A stretch of 64,000 bases of DNA, taken from contig NZ_QMEY01000034.1 of NCBI RefSeq assembly GCF_003315795.1, positions 1 to 64,000 of the forward strand, in the 5' to 3' direction. Shown piece by piece: positions 49,733 to 58,456 of the stretch. A program made the position numbers and the translations under genes. Every line of letters begins with the position of its first letter. Within the stretch, counting starts at the first letter, position 1. The DNA is from Spongiactinospora rosea. Its GTDB lineage: Bacteria; Actinomycetota; Actinomycetes; Streptosporangiales; Streptosporangiaceae. The notes beneath the pieces are model-generated. The model saw only the letters and a list, made by a program, of their open reading frames with translations. It searched no databases and was not told the origin of the DNA.

Positions 49733-52700
49733 TCAGTCCGGCGATTCGCCGAGTCTCGCGGTGACGGCGTCGAGTTCGGTGTCCAGTTCGGAGGTCGCTC
49801 CGGTGAGTCCGGGGCCGCCCTCGCCGTCGCGGGCCAGATCCTCGACGCGGCGGCACAGGCGGGCCGCGTGCGACTCGCCCACCGTGGCGCAGGTGCCCGC
49901 CAGGCGGTGCGCCAGGGCGGCGGCCTTCGGCAGGTCGCCGGACGCCACGGCGTCGGCCAGGTCCCGGCGTACGGCGGGCACGGTGGCGGCGAACGCCTGC
50001 GCGATCTCCGCCAGTTCCTCCGGCGTCAGCCCGTCGATCCCGGCCACGTCCTCCTCGGCTTCGGCGTCGATCCCGGCCAGGTCCTCCTCGGCTTCGGCCT
50101 CAGGCCGGGCCTCCTCGTGCTTGATCCAGGTGGGGATGCGGGCCAGTACGTCCTGCCAGTCGACCGGTTTGGGGAGATGGTCGTCCATCCCGGCGGCCAG
50201 GCAGCGGGCGCGGTCGGCGGGGCTCGCGGCGGCGGTCATCGCGATGACCGGCGTACGCCGGGGCGGCCCCTCCTCCCGGCGCAGCCGCTCGGTGGCGGCC
50301 AGGCCGTCCATCACCGGGAGCTGGCAGTCCATGAAGACGAGGTCGTAGTCGCCGGCCAGCACCATCCGTACCGCCTGCGGCCCGTCGCCCGCCACCTCCA
50401 CCCGGTGGCCCGCCTTCTCCAGGACCAGCCTGGCCACCTGGCGGCTGACCTCGTCGTCCTCGGCCACCAGGATCGTGGCCGGGGCGGCGGGCGCGGCGGC
50501 GAACTCGCGGGCCACGGGGCTGTTCCGGGCGGTGAGCAGGGCGTTCTCCACGGCGGCGAGCAGCCGTCGGCGGCTGGCCGGGCGGGTGACCGACTGGACC
50601 GAACGGTCGCTGCCGTTCGGCGCGGACGGCCACTCGTGCCGGGTACGGCCGGGCGCGATCAGCACGATCACCCCGGTCGCCGCGAACAGCGGGTCGGACA
50701 GCACGGCGTCGGCGAGCGAGCCCTCGTCCTCGTCGGCCGCCACGGCGTTCATGTCCAGGTCGATCACGGCCAGGTCGTAGGGGTTCCCCTCCTCGGCGGC
50801 CCGGCGCAGCGCGGCCAGCGCCCCGGGGGCGACCGCCGCCTCGTCGGTGCGCAGGCCCGCGCCGGCGAGGATGCGCGCGGTCAGCACCCGGTCGTCCGGC
50901 GTGCCGTCCACCACCAGCGCCCGCAGGTCGCGCAGCGCCTCCACCTCGGGTGGCGCCCAGGTGATCACGTCCAGCGGCACGGTCACCCAGAACCGGCTGC
51001 CGACGCCCTCCACGCTGTCCAGCCCGATGCTGCCGCCCATCAGCTCGGTGAGCTGACGGCCGATGGCCAGGCCCAGGCCGCTGCCGCCGGTGCGGCGGGT
51101 GATCGGCGAGTCCACCCGCCGGAAGATGTCGAAGACCTGCTCGCTGTCGTCCGCGCCGACGCCCACGCCCGTGTCGGTCACGGTGAACCGCAGCACGGCC
51201 CGCACGTCGCTGATCTTGCGCTCCAGGCCCACCTCCAGGCGCACGCCGCCCTGGAAGGTGAACTTCAGCGCGTTGCCGATCAGGTTGCTGAGCACCTGAC
51301 GCAGCCGTACCGGGTCGCCCGCCACATGCTGCGGCACGTCGTCGGCGAGGTCGAGGGTGAGCCACAGCCCCTGCCGGTAGGCGTGCGGGGCCAGCGGCGC
51401 GATCAGCTCGTCACAGAACCTGGGCAGGTCGAACGGCAGGGTGGAGACCTCCAGATGCCCGGCCTCGATGGTGGACAGGTCGAGGAAGTCGTCGAGCAGG
51501 CGCAGCAGGTTCTGCGCCGAGTCCTGGGCAGTGCTCACGTAGTGGCGCTGCTCGTCGTCCAGGCGGGTGCGCAGCAGCAGGGAGTTCATGCCGAGCATGC
51601 CGTTGATCGGGGTGCGGATCTCGTGGCTGACCTTGGCCAGGAACTCCGACTTGGCCTTGGACGCGCTCACCGCCTCATCGCGGGCGGAGGCCAGCGCGTC
51701 GGCGTACACGGCCAGCGCGCGCTGGGCGCGGCGGCGGTCCCTGGTGGTGTGGATCTGCAGCGCGAGCCCGGCCAGCAGCATCAGGGCGACCAGCGCGGCC
51801 ACGGTGAGCAGGCTGGTGCGCAGCCGGCCCGCGGACGCCATGGCCTCGGCGGTGGGCACTTCGGCGGTGACCGTCCAGCCGATGCCGGGGATCGGTTCTG
51901 AGGCCGAGAGCACCGGCCCGTCGTACCCCATGTAGTCGGTGGACCACCTGCGCCCGGCCAGCGCGGCGTCCACCCGCGGGTCCTCGCGCAGCGAGGTCAG
52001 CCCGACCAGCTTGCGCCCGTAGTCGGCGACCAGTACGCCCGCCTGGTCGGTGATGAGCAGCCGGATGCCCTGGGCCCTGGCCGCCTCGTACGTGAAGTCC
52101 TGGATCGCCTCAAGGCTGTAGACGACGACCAGAATCCCGGCGATGCCGATGCCGCCCGCCTTCGGGACCGGCGCGGCCACGGCCACCGCCCGGATGCGTC
52201 CGCGCGGGGGCGTGTACGCCTGCGACACGTACGCCTGGTTGCGCACCAGGACCGCCTGGTACCAGTCGGTGGCGGTGAAGTCCTGCGGGAGCCCGCCGGG
52301 CGGCGCGGCCCCGATCGTGTAGCCCTCCGGATCGATCACGATCACGCCCGAGACGCCGGCGCGCAGTTGCCGCAGCTCGTCACGGTAGCGGCCCATGGCC
52401 GTCTCCACGTCGGGGCTGGGCGGCCGCCCGGCGCGTACCCCGCCCGCCGAGGAGGTCACGACCTTGGCGATCTCCGGCCGCTGCGCGAACGCGCTGACCA
52501 GTTGTTTCAGCGACAGCATCTGCTGGTCCACCACGACCCTGCTCACCGCGGCGGTGGTGCCCACCCGTTCCCTGACCTCGTCGCTCACCGCGTCCTCGGA
52601 GAGCTGGACGCTGGACGAGGTCAGCAGGCCGAGCGGAAGCAGCCCGAGCAGCAGCCACATGACGATGACGGCGAGCAACCAGTTTCGATAGTTGTCGCCG

Positions 52701-52807
52701 TCGATGCCCTGCGACCCTCGCAGAACTCCGGTATCGCGTCCGCCGGTGGCGCGTGTCCTGGTACGGTGCGCCAAGCGGCTCGAGCGTCGAAAGACCAGTA
52801 CCCTCAC
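49733..52807 (-). CDS. Hybrid sensor histidine kinase (dCache-HisKA-HATPase-REC-REC-HPt)
   Basis: A 1024-residue phosphorelay protein. TM1 about 43-63, extracytoplasmic dCache-like sensor 64-325 (IVIDPEGYTIGAAPPGG, WSTDYMGYDGPVLSASEP), TM2 about 332-352, HisKA with phospho-His395 (KVSHEIRTPINGMLGM), HATPase (N-box LIGNALKF, DTGVGVG, GSGLGLAI), a degenerate receiver (LVVDGTPDDR, VIDLDMN), a canonical receiver with phospho-Asp827 (LVFMDCQLPVMDG) and HPt with His967 (AHRLAGTCATVG). An acidic duplicated linker precedes the HPt. It is divergent from the CitB-type regulator and binding protein, its likely partners. The minus-strand start ATG 52807 is followed by a long basic N-tail. Confidence 0.9.
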   Translation of the reverse strand: MRVLVFRRSSRLAHRTRTRATGGRDTGVLRGSQGIDGDNYRNWLLAVIVMWLLLGLLPLGLLTSSSVQLSEDAVSDEVRERVGTTAAVSRVVVDQQMLSLKQLVSAFAQRPEIAKVVTSSAGGVRAGRPPSPDVETAMGRYRDELRQLRAGVSGVIVIDPEGYTIGAAPPGGLPQDFTATDWYQAVLVRNQAYVSQAYTPPRGRIRAVAVAAPVPKAGGIGIAGILVVVYSLEAIQDFTYEAARAQGIRLLITDQAGVLVADYGRKLVGLTSLREDPRVDAALAGRRWSTDYMGYDGPVLSASEPIPGIGWTVTAEVPTAEAMASAGRLRTSLLTVAALVALMLLAGLALQIHTTRDRRRAQRALAVYADALASARDEAVSASKAKSEFLAKVSHEIRTPINGMLGMNSLLLRTRLDDEQRHYVSTAQDSAQNLLRLLDDFLDLSTIEAGHLEVSTLPFDLPRFCDELIAPLAPHAYRQGLWLTLDLADDVPQHVAGDPVRLRQVLSNLIGNALKFTFQGGVRLEVGLERKISDVRAVLRFTVTDTGVGVGADDSEQVFDIFRRVDSPITRRTGGSGLGLAIGRQLTELMGGSIGLDSVEGVGSRFWVTVPLDVITWAPPEVEALRDLRALVVDGTPDDRVLTARILAGAGLRTDEAAVAPGALAALRRAAEEGNPYDLAVIDLDMNAVAADEDEGSLADAVLSDPLFAATGVIVLIAPGRTRHEWPSAPNGSDRSVQSVTRPASRRRLLAAVENALLTARNSPVAREFAAAPAAPATILVAEDDEVSRQVARLVLEKAGHRVEVAGDGPQAVRMVLAGDYDLVFMDCQLPVMDGLAATERLRREEGPPRRTPVIAMTAAASPADRARCLAAGMDDHLPKPVDWQDVLARIPTWIKHEEARPEAEAEEDLAGIDAEAEEDVAGIDGLTPEELAEIAQAFAATVPAVRRDLADAVASGDLPKAAALAHRLAGTCATVGESHAARLCRRVEDLARDGEGGPGLTGATSELDTELDAVTARLGESPD
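50033..50098 (-). repeat. 33-base tandem duplication in the kinase linker
   Basis: Two adjacent 33-base copies (50033-50065, 50066-50098) differ at one position and encode EAEEDLAGIDA and EAEEDVAGID in the acidic linker between the second receiver and the HPt. Near identity implies recent slippage. Confidence 0.85.
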
Positions 52808-52965
52808 CTCCCCCGAGGCCGTCGGGGTCCGATATTAGGCGGATCGGATCGGAGGGGCGGGACACGGTGAGCAGAACAAACTAAAGCCCCATGCAATAAC
52901 ATCGATATACATAAGATGACACGATCGAAAAATAGAAGGTCCAGTCCCTTCACCTGGATGCGGCG
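52808..52965. promoter_or_regulatory. A+T-rich divergent promoter region of the kinase and regulator genes
   Basis: The 158-base gap becomes A+T-rich at 52880-52945. TCGAT (52902-52906) and ATCGA (52924-52928) are inverted around TATACAT-like sequence, which could contain -10 elements for one or both genes. Confidence 0.4.
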
Positions 52966-53679
52966 ATGACGATGACCATCGGAACTCCCCCTGGCTCGAA
53001 GGACATCACGGTCCTCATCGTCGATGACGATCCCGTCGTCACGACCGCCCTCAAAGCACAGGTCAACCGTGTCCCGGGGTTCAAGGTGATCGGGGTCACC
53101 CACACCGGCCGCGCCGCGCTGGCCGCCGTGCCCCGCCTCGTTCCCCGGCTGGTGCTGCTCGACCTGTACCTCCCGGACCTGCCCGGCCTTGAGGTCGCCC
53201 ACCAGCTCCGGCGGCCCAACCAGCCCTCCACGGACGTCATCGTGATCAGCGGCAGGAAGGAGTCCGGCGCGGTACGGGCCGCCATGCAGCACGGCGCGCT
53301 GTACTACCTGGTCAAGCCCACCAGGATGGGCACCCTGGAACAGACGCTCACCCGCTACGCGGCGGCGGTCGACCAGTTCTCCGCGACCGAGGCCACGGTG
53401 GACCAGGAGGAGATCGACCGGATCTTCCGCTCGCTGCACATGGACCAGGTCGCCCGGCCCAAGAGCATCTCCCAGGAGACCGAGCACGCCGTGCTGGGCG
53501 CGCTGGAGTCGGCCGGGGCGGACCTCTCGGCCAACGAGGTGGCCCAGTCGATCGGCATCAGCCGGGCCACCGCGCGGCGCTACCTGGAGTACCTCTCCGA
53601 ACGCGGGCACGTCGAGGTCGGGCTGCGGTACGGGCCGAAGGGACGGCCGCAGCACAGGTACTGGATACGGGTGACGTGA
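52966..53679 (+). CDS. CitB/DcuR-type response regulator
   Basis: A 237-residue two-component regulator. Receiver domain: VLIVDDDPVVTTALKAQV with the acidic pair, phospho-acceptor Asp66 in RLVLLDLYLPDLPGLE, switch Ser in VIVISGRKES and Lys in YYLVKPTRMG. The C-terminal HTH (about 175-230; LSANEVAQSIGISRATARR, LEYLSERGHVEVGLRYGPKG) is of the CitB family that controls organic-acid or amino-acid uptake. Starts at ATG 52966 or 52972 are both possible. Its stop overlaps the binding-protein start, and the hybrid kinase is divergent, so the three form a functional unit. Confidence 0.9.
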   Translation: MTMTIGTPPGSKDITVLIVDDDPVVTTALKAQVNRVPGFKVIGVTHTGRAALAAVPRLVPRLVLLDLYLPDLPGLEVAHQLRRPNQPSTDVIVISGRKESGAVRAAMQHGALYYLVKPTRMGTLEQTLTRYAAAVDQFSATEATVDQEEIDRIFRSLHMDQVARPKSISQETEHAVLGALESAGADLSANEVAQSIGISRATARRYLEYLSERGHVEVGLRYGPKGRPQHRYWIRVT

Positions 53680-54533
53680 GCCGGGCGAGGCTCGCCGCCC
53701 GGGTCGTGCGCGTCGCGCTGGCCGTCCTGGCGGCGGTGCCGCTCGGCGCGGCCTGCGCCGAACCCGCGGCGGCCCCGGGTTTCCCCGACGAGTCCACCCT
53801 GCAGCGGATCGAGCGGCGCGGGGTGCTCACCGTGGGCATCAAGTTCGACCACCCGCTGTTCGGCTTCAAGGATCCCACCAACGGGCGGATCACCGGCTTC
53901 GACGCGGAGCTGGCCCGGCTGGTGGCCAAGGACCTCACCGGCAGCGAGCGCAACGTCCGCTTCATCGAGATCATGCCGCGCGACCGGGAGAAGTTCATCG
54001 AGCAGGGCCTGGTGGACATGATCGCGGCCACCTACTCGATCACCCCGGAGCGGGCCAGGGCGGTCGGTTTCACCGACCCGTACTACTACGCCGACCAGGA
54101 CATCCTGGTCCGCGCCGACGACACGCGCATCAGGGGCGTGGACGACCTGGCGGGCAAGAAGGTCTGCACGGCGGACGGCTCGACCTCCAAGGACCGGCTG
54201 CGCGCCCGCGCGCCGCGCGCCAAGCTGGAGGTCGTCAACTCCTACAGCGAGTGCACCCACGCGCTGGTGTCCGGCCGGATCGACGCGATCAGCACCGACG
54301 ACAGCATCCTTATCGGGCTGATGAGCCTGCGCCCGGACAGCGTGCGGCTGGTCGGCGAGACGTTCGGCAGGGAGCTGTACGGCATCGGCGTACGCCGCGA
54401 GGACCACGCCTTCCGGCGGTACCTCAACGGGCTCCTCACCCAGTACCTCCGCGACGGCCGCTGGGACCGGGCCTTCCGCGACACCATCGGCATCACGGGC
54501 GCCGACCGCGGCCGCGCCAAACCGGCCCGCTGA
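53676..54533 (+). CDS. Amino-acid (glutamate-type) substrate-binding lipoprotein
   Basis: A 285-residue extracytoplasmic solute-binding protein of family 3 (GluB/HisJ-like). A signal sequence with basic start and Cys near residue 26 (VPLGAACAEPAAA, a near-lipobox) is followed by RIERRGVLTVGIKFDHPLFG, TGFDAELARLVAKDL, MIAATYSITPERARAVGFTD, YYYADQDILVRADD, and DLAGKKVCTADGSTSKDRL. GTG 53676 overlaps the regulator stop as GTGA. No permease or ATPase is encoded nearby. It may deliver its ligand to the dCache kinase instead of to a transporter, or serve a transporter elsewhere. Confidence 0.87.
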   Translation: MSRARLAARVVRVALAVLAAVPLGAACAEPAAAPGFPDESTLQRIERRGVLTVGIKFDHPLFGFKDPTNGRITGFDAELARLVAKDLTGSERNVRFIEIMPRDREKFIEQGLVDMIAATYSITPERARAVGFTDPYYYADQDILVRADDTRIRGVDDLAGKKVCTADGSTSKDRLRARAPRAKLEVVNSYSECTHALVSGRIDAISTDDSILIGLMSLRPDSVRLVGETFGRELYGIGVRREDHAFRRYLNGLLTQYLRDGRWDRAFRDTIGITGADRGRAKPAR

Positions 54534-54630
54534 CCGACCAGAGACGGCCGTTCACGGACCGGCACTGATTACGGGCGGCGACACGGCGGTACCATCACGG
54601 CACCGGACCAACCGGAGGGAGGGCGTCAAC

Positions 54631-55398
54631 GTGGCCGCCATCACCGCCATCGACCTGACCCTGGTGACCGGCGTCGTCTTCGACGCCGACGTCATCACCG
54701 ACACCGCGCGCATCCACGCCGCGGCCTGGAAGCGGGTGTTCGACCCGTTCCTGCGGGGGCGCTCGGCGCCCTTCGACATCCGGGCCGACTACCTGCGGCA
54801 TGTGGACGGCCGGCCGCGCCTGGACGGCGTGCGCACGTTCCTGGCCTCAAGGGACATCACCCTGCCCGAGGGCGGCCCCGGCGACGAGCCGGGGGCGGCC
54901 ACCGTACACGGCCTCGGCCTGGCCAAGGACCGGCTGTTCGCGGCCGAGGTCGAACGCTACGGCGTGGCCGCGTTCCCCTCCTCCGTCGCGCTGCTGCACG
55001 AGCTGCGCAGGCGGGGCTGCCGCACCGCCGTGGTGTCGGCGAGCCGGCACTGCCGTACGACGATCACCTCCGCCGGCCTGTCCGGGCTGTTCGACGCGCT
55101 GCTGGACGGCAACGACGCCGCCGGGCTCGGCCTGCTGGGCACCCCGGACCCGGCGATGTACCTGGCGGCGGCCCGGCTGCTCGGCACGCCCCCGGAGCGC
55201 ACGGCGGCCGTGGACGACGCGCCGGCCGGTGTGACCGCCGGGCGCAGGGGCGGCTTCGGGCTGGTGGTCGGCGTGAGCCGGACCAACACGGCGGACGTCC
55301 TGCGGGCGAGCGGGGCCGACCTGGTGGTCGCCGACCTGTCGGGCCTCCCGGTCCGCGGCCGGGTCCCCGCGGGCGCGCTGACGCGCCCGCGGGCCTGA
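54631..55398 (+). CDS. HAD-superfamily hydrolase, beta-phosphoglucomutase-like
   Basis: A 255-residue HAD protein. Motif I is VVFDADVITDTARIH, with both catalytic aspartates (Asp-x-Asp), followed by a helical cap (about 20-95; AWKRVFDPFLRGR, FDIRADYLRHVDGRPR), motif II VSASRHC (Ser), a motif III Lys not obvious, and motif IV AAVDDAPAGVTAG (Asp pair). The start GTG 54631 has GGAGGGAGGG upstream. The cap with D-x-R-x-x-YLxxVDGRPR matches beta-PGM relatives acting on maltose or trehalose phosphates, by family knowledge. The true substrate is unknown. Confidence 0.85.
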   Translation: MAAITAIDLTLVTGVVFDADVITDTARIHAAAWKRVFDPFLRGRSAPFDIRADYLRHVDGRPRLDGVRTFLASRDITLPEGGPGDEPGAATVHGLGLAKDRLFAAEVERYGVAAFPSSVALLHELRRRGCRTAVVSASRHCRTTITSAGLSGLFDALLDGNDAAGLGLLGTPDPAMYLAAARLLGTPPERTAAVDDAPAGVTAGRRGGFGLVVGVSRTNTADVLRASGADLVVADLSGLPVRGRVPAGALTRPRA

Positions 55399-55410
55399 CC
55401 CGCGGCCCGG

Positions 55411-56370
55411 TCAGGGGCCCTGGGGGTCCACGGCGTCGCGGTCGGCCCAGAAGGGGTCGAGCAGTTCGCGGATGCGTTCCGCGCCGACCTTCTCCACCAG
55501 TTCCAGCGCGGCGACGTTGTCCAGCAGCTGCTCTTCCTTGGTGACCCCGAACAGCACGCTGGCGATGGCCGGGTGGGTCAGGCAGAAGGCGACGCACAGC
55601 CGGGCCGGGGTGGTGCCGAGGTCGGCGGCCACCCGGGCGATGCCCTCGGCGGACTCCATGATCTTGCTGCGCACGTCGCCCGGGTCGCGCCCGATGGGGC
55701 GGGTCGGGGTCAGCCGCCCGGCCAGGATGCCGCCCTCCATGACGTCGGACGCCTGGAGCCCGATGCCCAGCTCCCACAGTTCGGCGAACGGCTCGCCTTC
55801 CGCGATGGTCCGGCGGCACGGGCTGTACTTGAGCTGCGCGAACTGCGGCCCCGGCGACCCGCCGGAATGCGCGTGGCGGCGGATCTCCAAGATCGTGGAG
55901 GTCGACCAGTTGTTGACGCCCCACCAGCCGATCAGGCCGTCGGCCTCCAGCGCGGCCAGGTCCAGCGCGAGGCGCTGGAGGTTGACGCGGTCGCTGCGGA
56001 TGTCGCCGAGCACCGCGACGTCGGCGCGGTCCACGCCGGCCCGGAACAGCGCGTTCTCCAACTGGGCGCGCAGTGGGCGCTCGGGGTAGCCGTCCAGCCA
56101 GAGCTTGGTGGACAGCAGGTACTCGTCCCGCTTGATCCCCGCGGCCCGCACCATGGCCGAGAACAGCACGTCGGTGAACACCGGCGGGTAGCCGGGCATG
56201 CTGTAGACCCCGACATCGAACAGGTTGATGCCGAGATCGACGGCCTTGCGTAACATCGCGACCGCGTCGCCGAAGTCCATCCGGTCGTAGGTGTGCCAGG
56301 ACCCCAGGGACAGGACGGAGGCCAGCGGGCCGTCCCCTCCGAGGCGGCGGATCGGAATCGTCGTGCTCAT
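55411..56370 (-). CDS. Aldo/keto reductase with altered catalytic histidine
   Basis: A 319-residue (beta/alpha)8 oxidoreductase. GSWHTYDRMDFGDAVAMLR at the start, catalytic Tyr in NLFDVGVYSMPGYPP, Lys in YLLSTKLWLDG, and the cofactor-binding ASVLFGVTKEEQLLDN end. The usual I-H-x-P-D segment reads LGDIRSD, so the catalytic His appears to be Asp. This may alter or lower reductase activity. It is the last gene of the minus-strand operon, 40 bases downstream of the zinc dehydrogenase, so it probably acts on the same metabolite stream. Confidence 0.85.
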   Translation of the reverse strand: MSTTIPIRRLGGDGPLASVLSLGSWHTYDRMDFGDAVAMLRKAVDLGINLFDVGVYSMPGYPPVFTDVLFSAMVRAAGIKRDEYLLSTKLWLDGYPERPLRAQLENALFRAGVDRADVAVLGDIRSDRVNLQRLALDLAALEADGLIGWWGVNNWSTSTILEIRRHAHSGGSPGPQFAQLKYSPCRRTIAEGEPFAELWELGIGLQASDVMEGGILAGRLTPTRPIGRDPGDVRSKIMESAEGIARVAADLGTTPARLCVAFCLTHPAIASVLFGVTKEEQLLDNVAALELVEKVGAERIRELLDPFWADRDAVDPQGP

Positions 56371-56409
56371 CTGGTTTCCGTTCGTTCGGTGACCATGTTC
56401 GTTCGGTGA

Positions 56410-57531
56410 TCAAGAAAGGCCGGGCTGGACCACGGCCTTGACCTGCTCCAGCCGGGACATCGCGGCGAGCGCGTCCGAGGCGCCCGCGAGTCCGACCGGC
56501 TCGCTGAACAACTCGTCCCACGCGAAGAACGAGCGGAATTCGCGCAGGAACTCGATGGCCCGGTGGTAGTCGGCGATGTCGCCGTTGAGCGAGCCCAGCA
56601 CGGCCAGTTGCTTGCCCATCACCGTCCCCAGCGGGACCGGGTCCGGGCGCGGGCCCGTCGTGCCCACCACCACGTACTTGCCGCCCCAGGCGGCCATGTC
56701 CACCGCCTCGGCCGCCACGCCGGGCGCGCCCGCCATGTCGAGCACGAGGTCGGCGCCCCGGCCGTCGGTGGCGGCCATCACCTCGGCCACCCGGTCGGCC
56801 GGTTCGCCGGACAGGCCGATCGTGACGTCCGCCCCGAACCTGGTGGCCAGGTCGAGCCGGGCGGCGGGCGCGCCGACCGTGATGACCACGCCCGCCCCTG
56901 CCGCCGTGGCCAGGGCGGTGGCGACCAGGCCGAGCCCGCCCGCGCCCTGGATCACGACGTTCGCGCCCGGGCGCAGGCCGCCGGCCCGCTCGAAGGCGTG
57001 CACGACGGTCTTGACCGCGCACCCGGACGCCGCCGCCCACGTGTCGGCCACGTCGTCGGGCAGCAGGAGCTTCTGCGACGTGGCGGCCACGTAGGCGTGT
57101 TCGGCGAGGCCGCCCGTGGCGTACGGCCAGGCGTCGGCCCGCTGCGTGAAGCCGTAGCCGCGGTTGGCGCAGGCCACCGGCTCACGCAGGACCGTGCACC
57201 CGTGGCAGTGCCCGCAGGTGGACTCCGACCAGCCGATCCGGTCGCCCACCTTGATCGGCCGGCCGAGCGCGTCGCGGGTGTCCTCGCCGTGCGCCACCAC
57301 CCGGCCGGCCATCTCGTGCCCGAGCACCAGCGGGAGCATGCCGGGGAACGACATGGCCCCGCTCCACAGGTGGACGTCGGTCGCGCACAGCGTCGCGCAG
57401 GTCACCTCGACGACCGCCGAGCCGGGCGCGCATTCGCCGGGCAGCGGCAGCTCCTCGATGACCAGCGGCTCGCCGTGGGCGCGCAGGACCGCCGCCCGCG
57501 TGGACGCGGGGATCGTGCCGGGGGGTGTCAT
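56410..57531 (-). CDS. Zinc-dependent alcohol dehydrogenase
   Basis: A 373-residue medium-chain dehydrogenase. Catalytic-zinc ligands: Cys in ATLCATDVHLWSG, His-Glu in LVLGHEMAGRV. Structural-zinc cysteines are in STCGHCHGCTVLREPVAC. The Rossmann motif is VVIQGAGGLGLVATALA. The C-terminus is EFLREFRSFFAWDELFS. It oxidises or reduces an alcohol/aldehyde or sugar alcohol with NAD(P). ATG 57531 is preceded by GAGGAGACCGC. It follows the LivH gene by 9 bases and belongs to the uptake operon. Confidence 0.88.
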   Translation of the reverse strand: MTPPGTIPASTRAAVLRAHGEPLVIEELPLPGECAPGSAVVEVTCATLCATDVHLWSGAMSFPGMLPLVLGHEMAGRVVAHGEDTRDALGRPIKVGDRIGWSESTCGHCHGCTVLREPVACANRGYGFTQRADAWPYATGGLAEHAYVAATSQKLLLPDDVADTWAAASGCAVKTVVHAFERAGGLRPGANVVIQGAGGLGLVATALATAAGAGVVITVGAPAARLDLATRFGADVTIGLSGEPADRVAEVMAATDGRGADLVLDMAGAPGVAAEAVDMAAWGGKYVVVGTTGPRPDPVPLGTVMGKQLAVLGSLNGDIADYHRAIEFLREFRSFFAWDELFSEPVGLAGASDALAAMSRLEQVKAVVQPGLS

Positions 57532-57540
57532 GCGGTCTCC

Positions 57541-58416
57541 TCATCTGGCGGCGGTGGCGGTGTCCCAGACCTCGTGCCGGCTTCGCCACCACAGCAGCGC
57601 GAGCATCACCAGGAACGGCAGCACCCCCCGATAGGCCTGTACGGCCTCCAAGGAGGCGGCCGCGCCCTCCAGGCAGCCGAGCAGCAGTCCGCCCGCGAGC
57701 GTCAGCCACAGGCTGTGGAAGGCGCCGATCATGGCCACCGCCAGGGCGGTGGTGACCAGGTTGCCCAGGGTGGAGAAGTCGCCGCCCAGGCGCGGCGCGA
57801 CCAGGACGATCACCAGCGTGGTCAGCGCCCCGATGCCGGTCCACACGGCCATCGCGAGCCGCGGGGCGGGGATGCCGACCACCTCGGCGGTGGCCGGCCG
57901 TTCGGAGATCGCCTGGAGCCGCAGGCCGAACATCGTACGGCCGAGCAGCAGCGTCACCCCGACGGTGATCAGTACCGCCAGGGCCAGCGAGACCAGCGCG
58001 GCCTGCGGCACGACCACGTCGCCCACCACGAACGCGGGCGCGTCGAACGGCTGCGGGAAGCGCCGCGCGCCGGTGGTGACGCTGCCGAACAGCCGCAGCC
58101 CGAGCGCCATCAGCGCCACGTAGACGGCGACGGTGACGGCGGCCTTGGTACGCAGCGCGTGCGCGCCGAACCAGCGGACCAGGCCCGCGCCGAGCAGCGC
58201 GGACAGCAGCCCGCCCGACACGGCCCCGACGATGAGGGCCGGCCAGACGTTCAGCCCCATGTCGGTGAGCGAGGCCATCACGAACGCCCCCATCGCCCCG
58301 ACCACGGCCATGGCGAAGTTGACCACCGCCGCCAGCCGATAGGTCAGCACGATGGAGAGCCCGAGCAGCGCGTATACGCCGCCGCTGGTCAGGCCCGCGA
58401 CCACTGATCCGACCAT
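57541..58416 (-). CDS. Branched-chain-type ABC permease (LivH-like)
   Basis: A 291-residue inner-membrane protein with about eight helices. Family marks: LTSGGVYALLGLSIVLTYRLAAVVNFAMA at the start, TMFGLRLQAISERPATAEVVG (the ABC coupling loop) and MAVWTGIGALTTLVIVL. It pairs with the LivM half of the fusion gene to form the importer for an amino acid, urea or aromatic compound. It is fifth in the seven-gene operon, 40 bases downstream of the binding protein and 9 upstream of the dehydrogenase. Confidence 0.88.
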   Translation of the reverse strand: MVGSVVAGLTSGGVYALLGLSIVLTYRLAAVVNFAMAVVGAMGAFVMASLTDMGLNVWPALIVGAVSGGLLSALLGAGLVRWFGAHALRTKAAVTVAVYVALMALGLRLFGSVTTGARRFPQPFDAPAFVVGDVVVPQAALVSLALAVLITVGVTLLLGRTMFGLRLQAISERPATAEVVGIPAPRLAMAVWTGIGALTTLVIVLVAPRLGGDFSTLGNLVTTALAVAMIGAFHSLWLTLAGGLLLGCLEGAAASLEAVQAYRGVLPFLVMLALLWWRSRHEVWDTATAAR

Positions 58417-58456
58417 GTGCGCGCCCCCTTCCCGAGGTGCAGGTAGGTGCCGAGGG

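Noticed and set aside
49706..49735. CGGCG/CGCCG hairpin with T-run between the transferase and kinase genes as a terminator
   Set aside because: Only a 5-bp stem with a 9-base loop; too weak to list as a feature.
49190..51901. 903-residue open frame on the plus strand, across the transferase and kinase genes
   Set aside because: Gly/Arg/Val/Gln-rich shadow; real motifs lie in the transferase frame and on the minus strand in the kinase.
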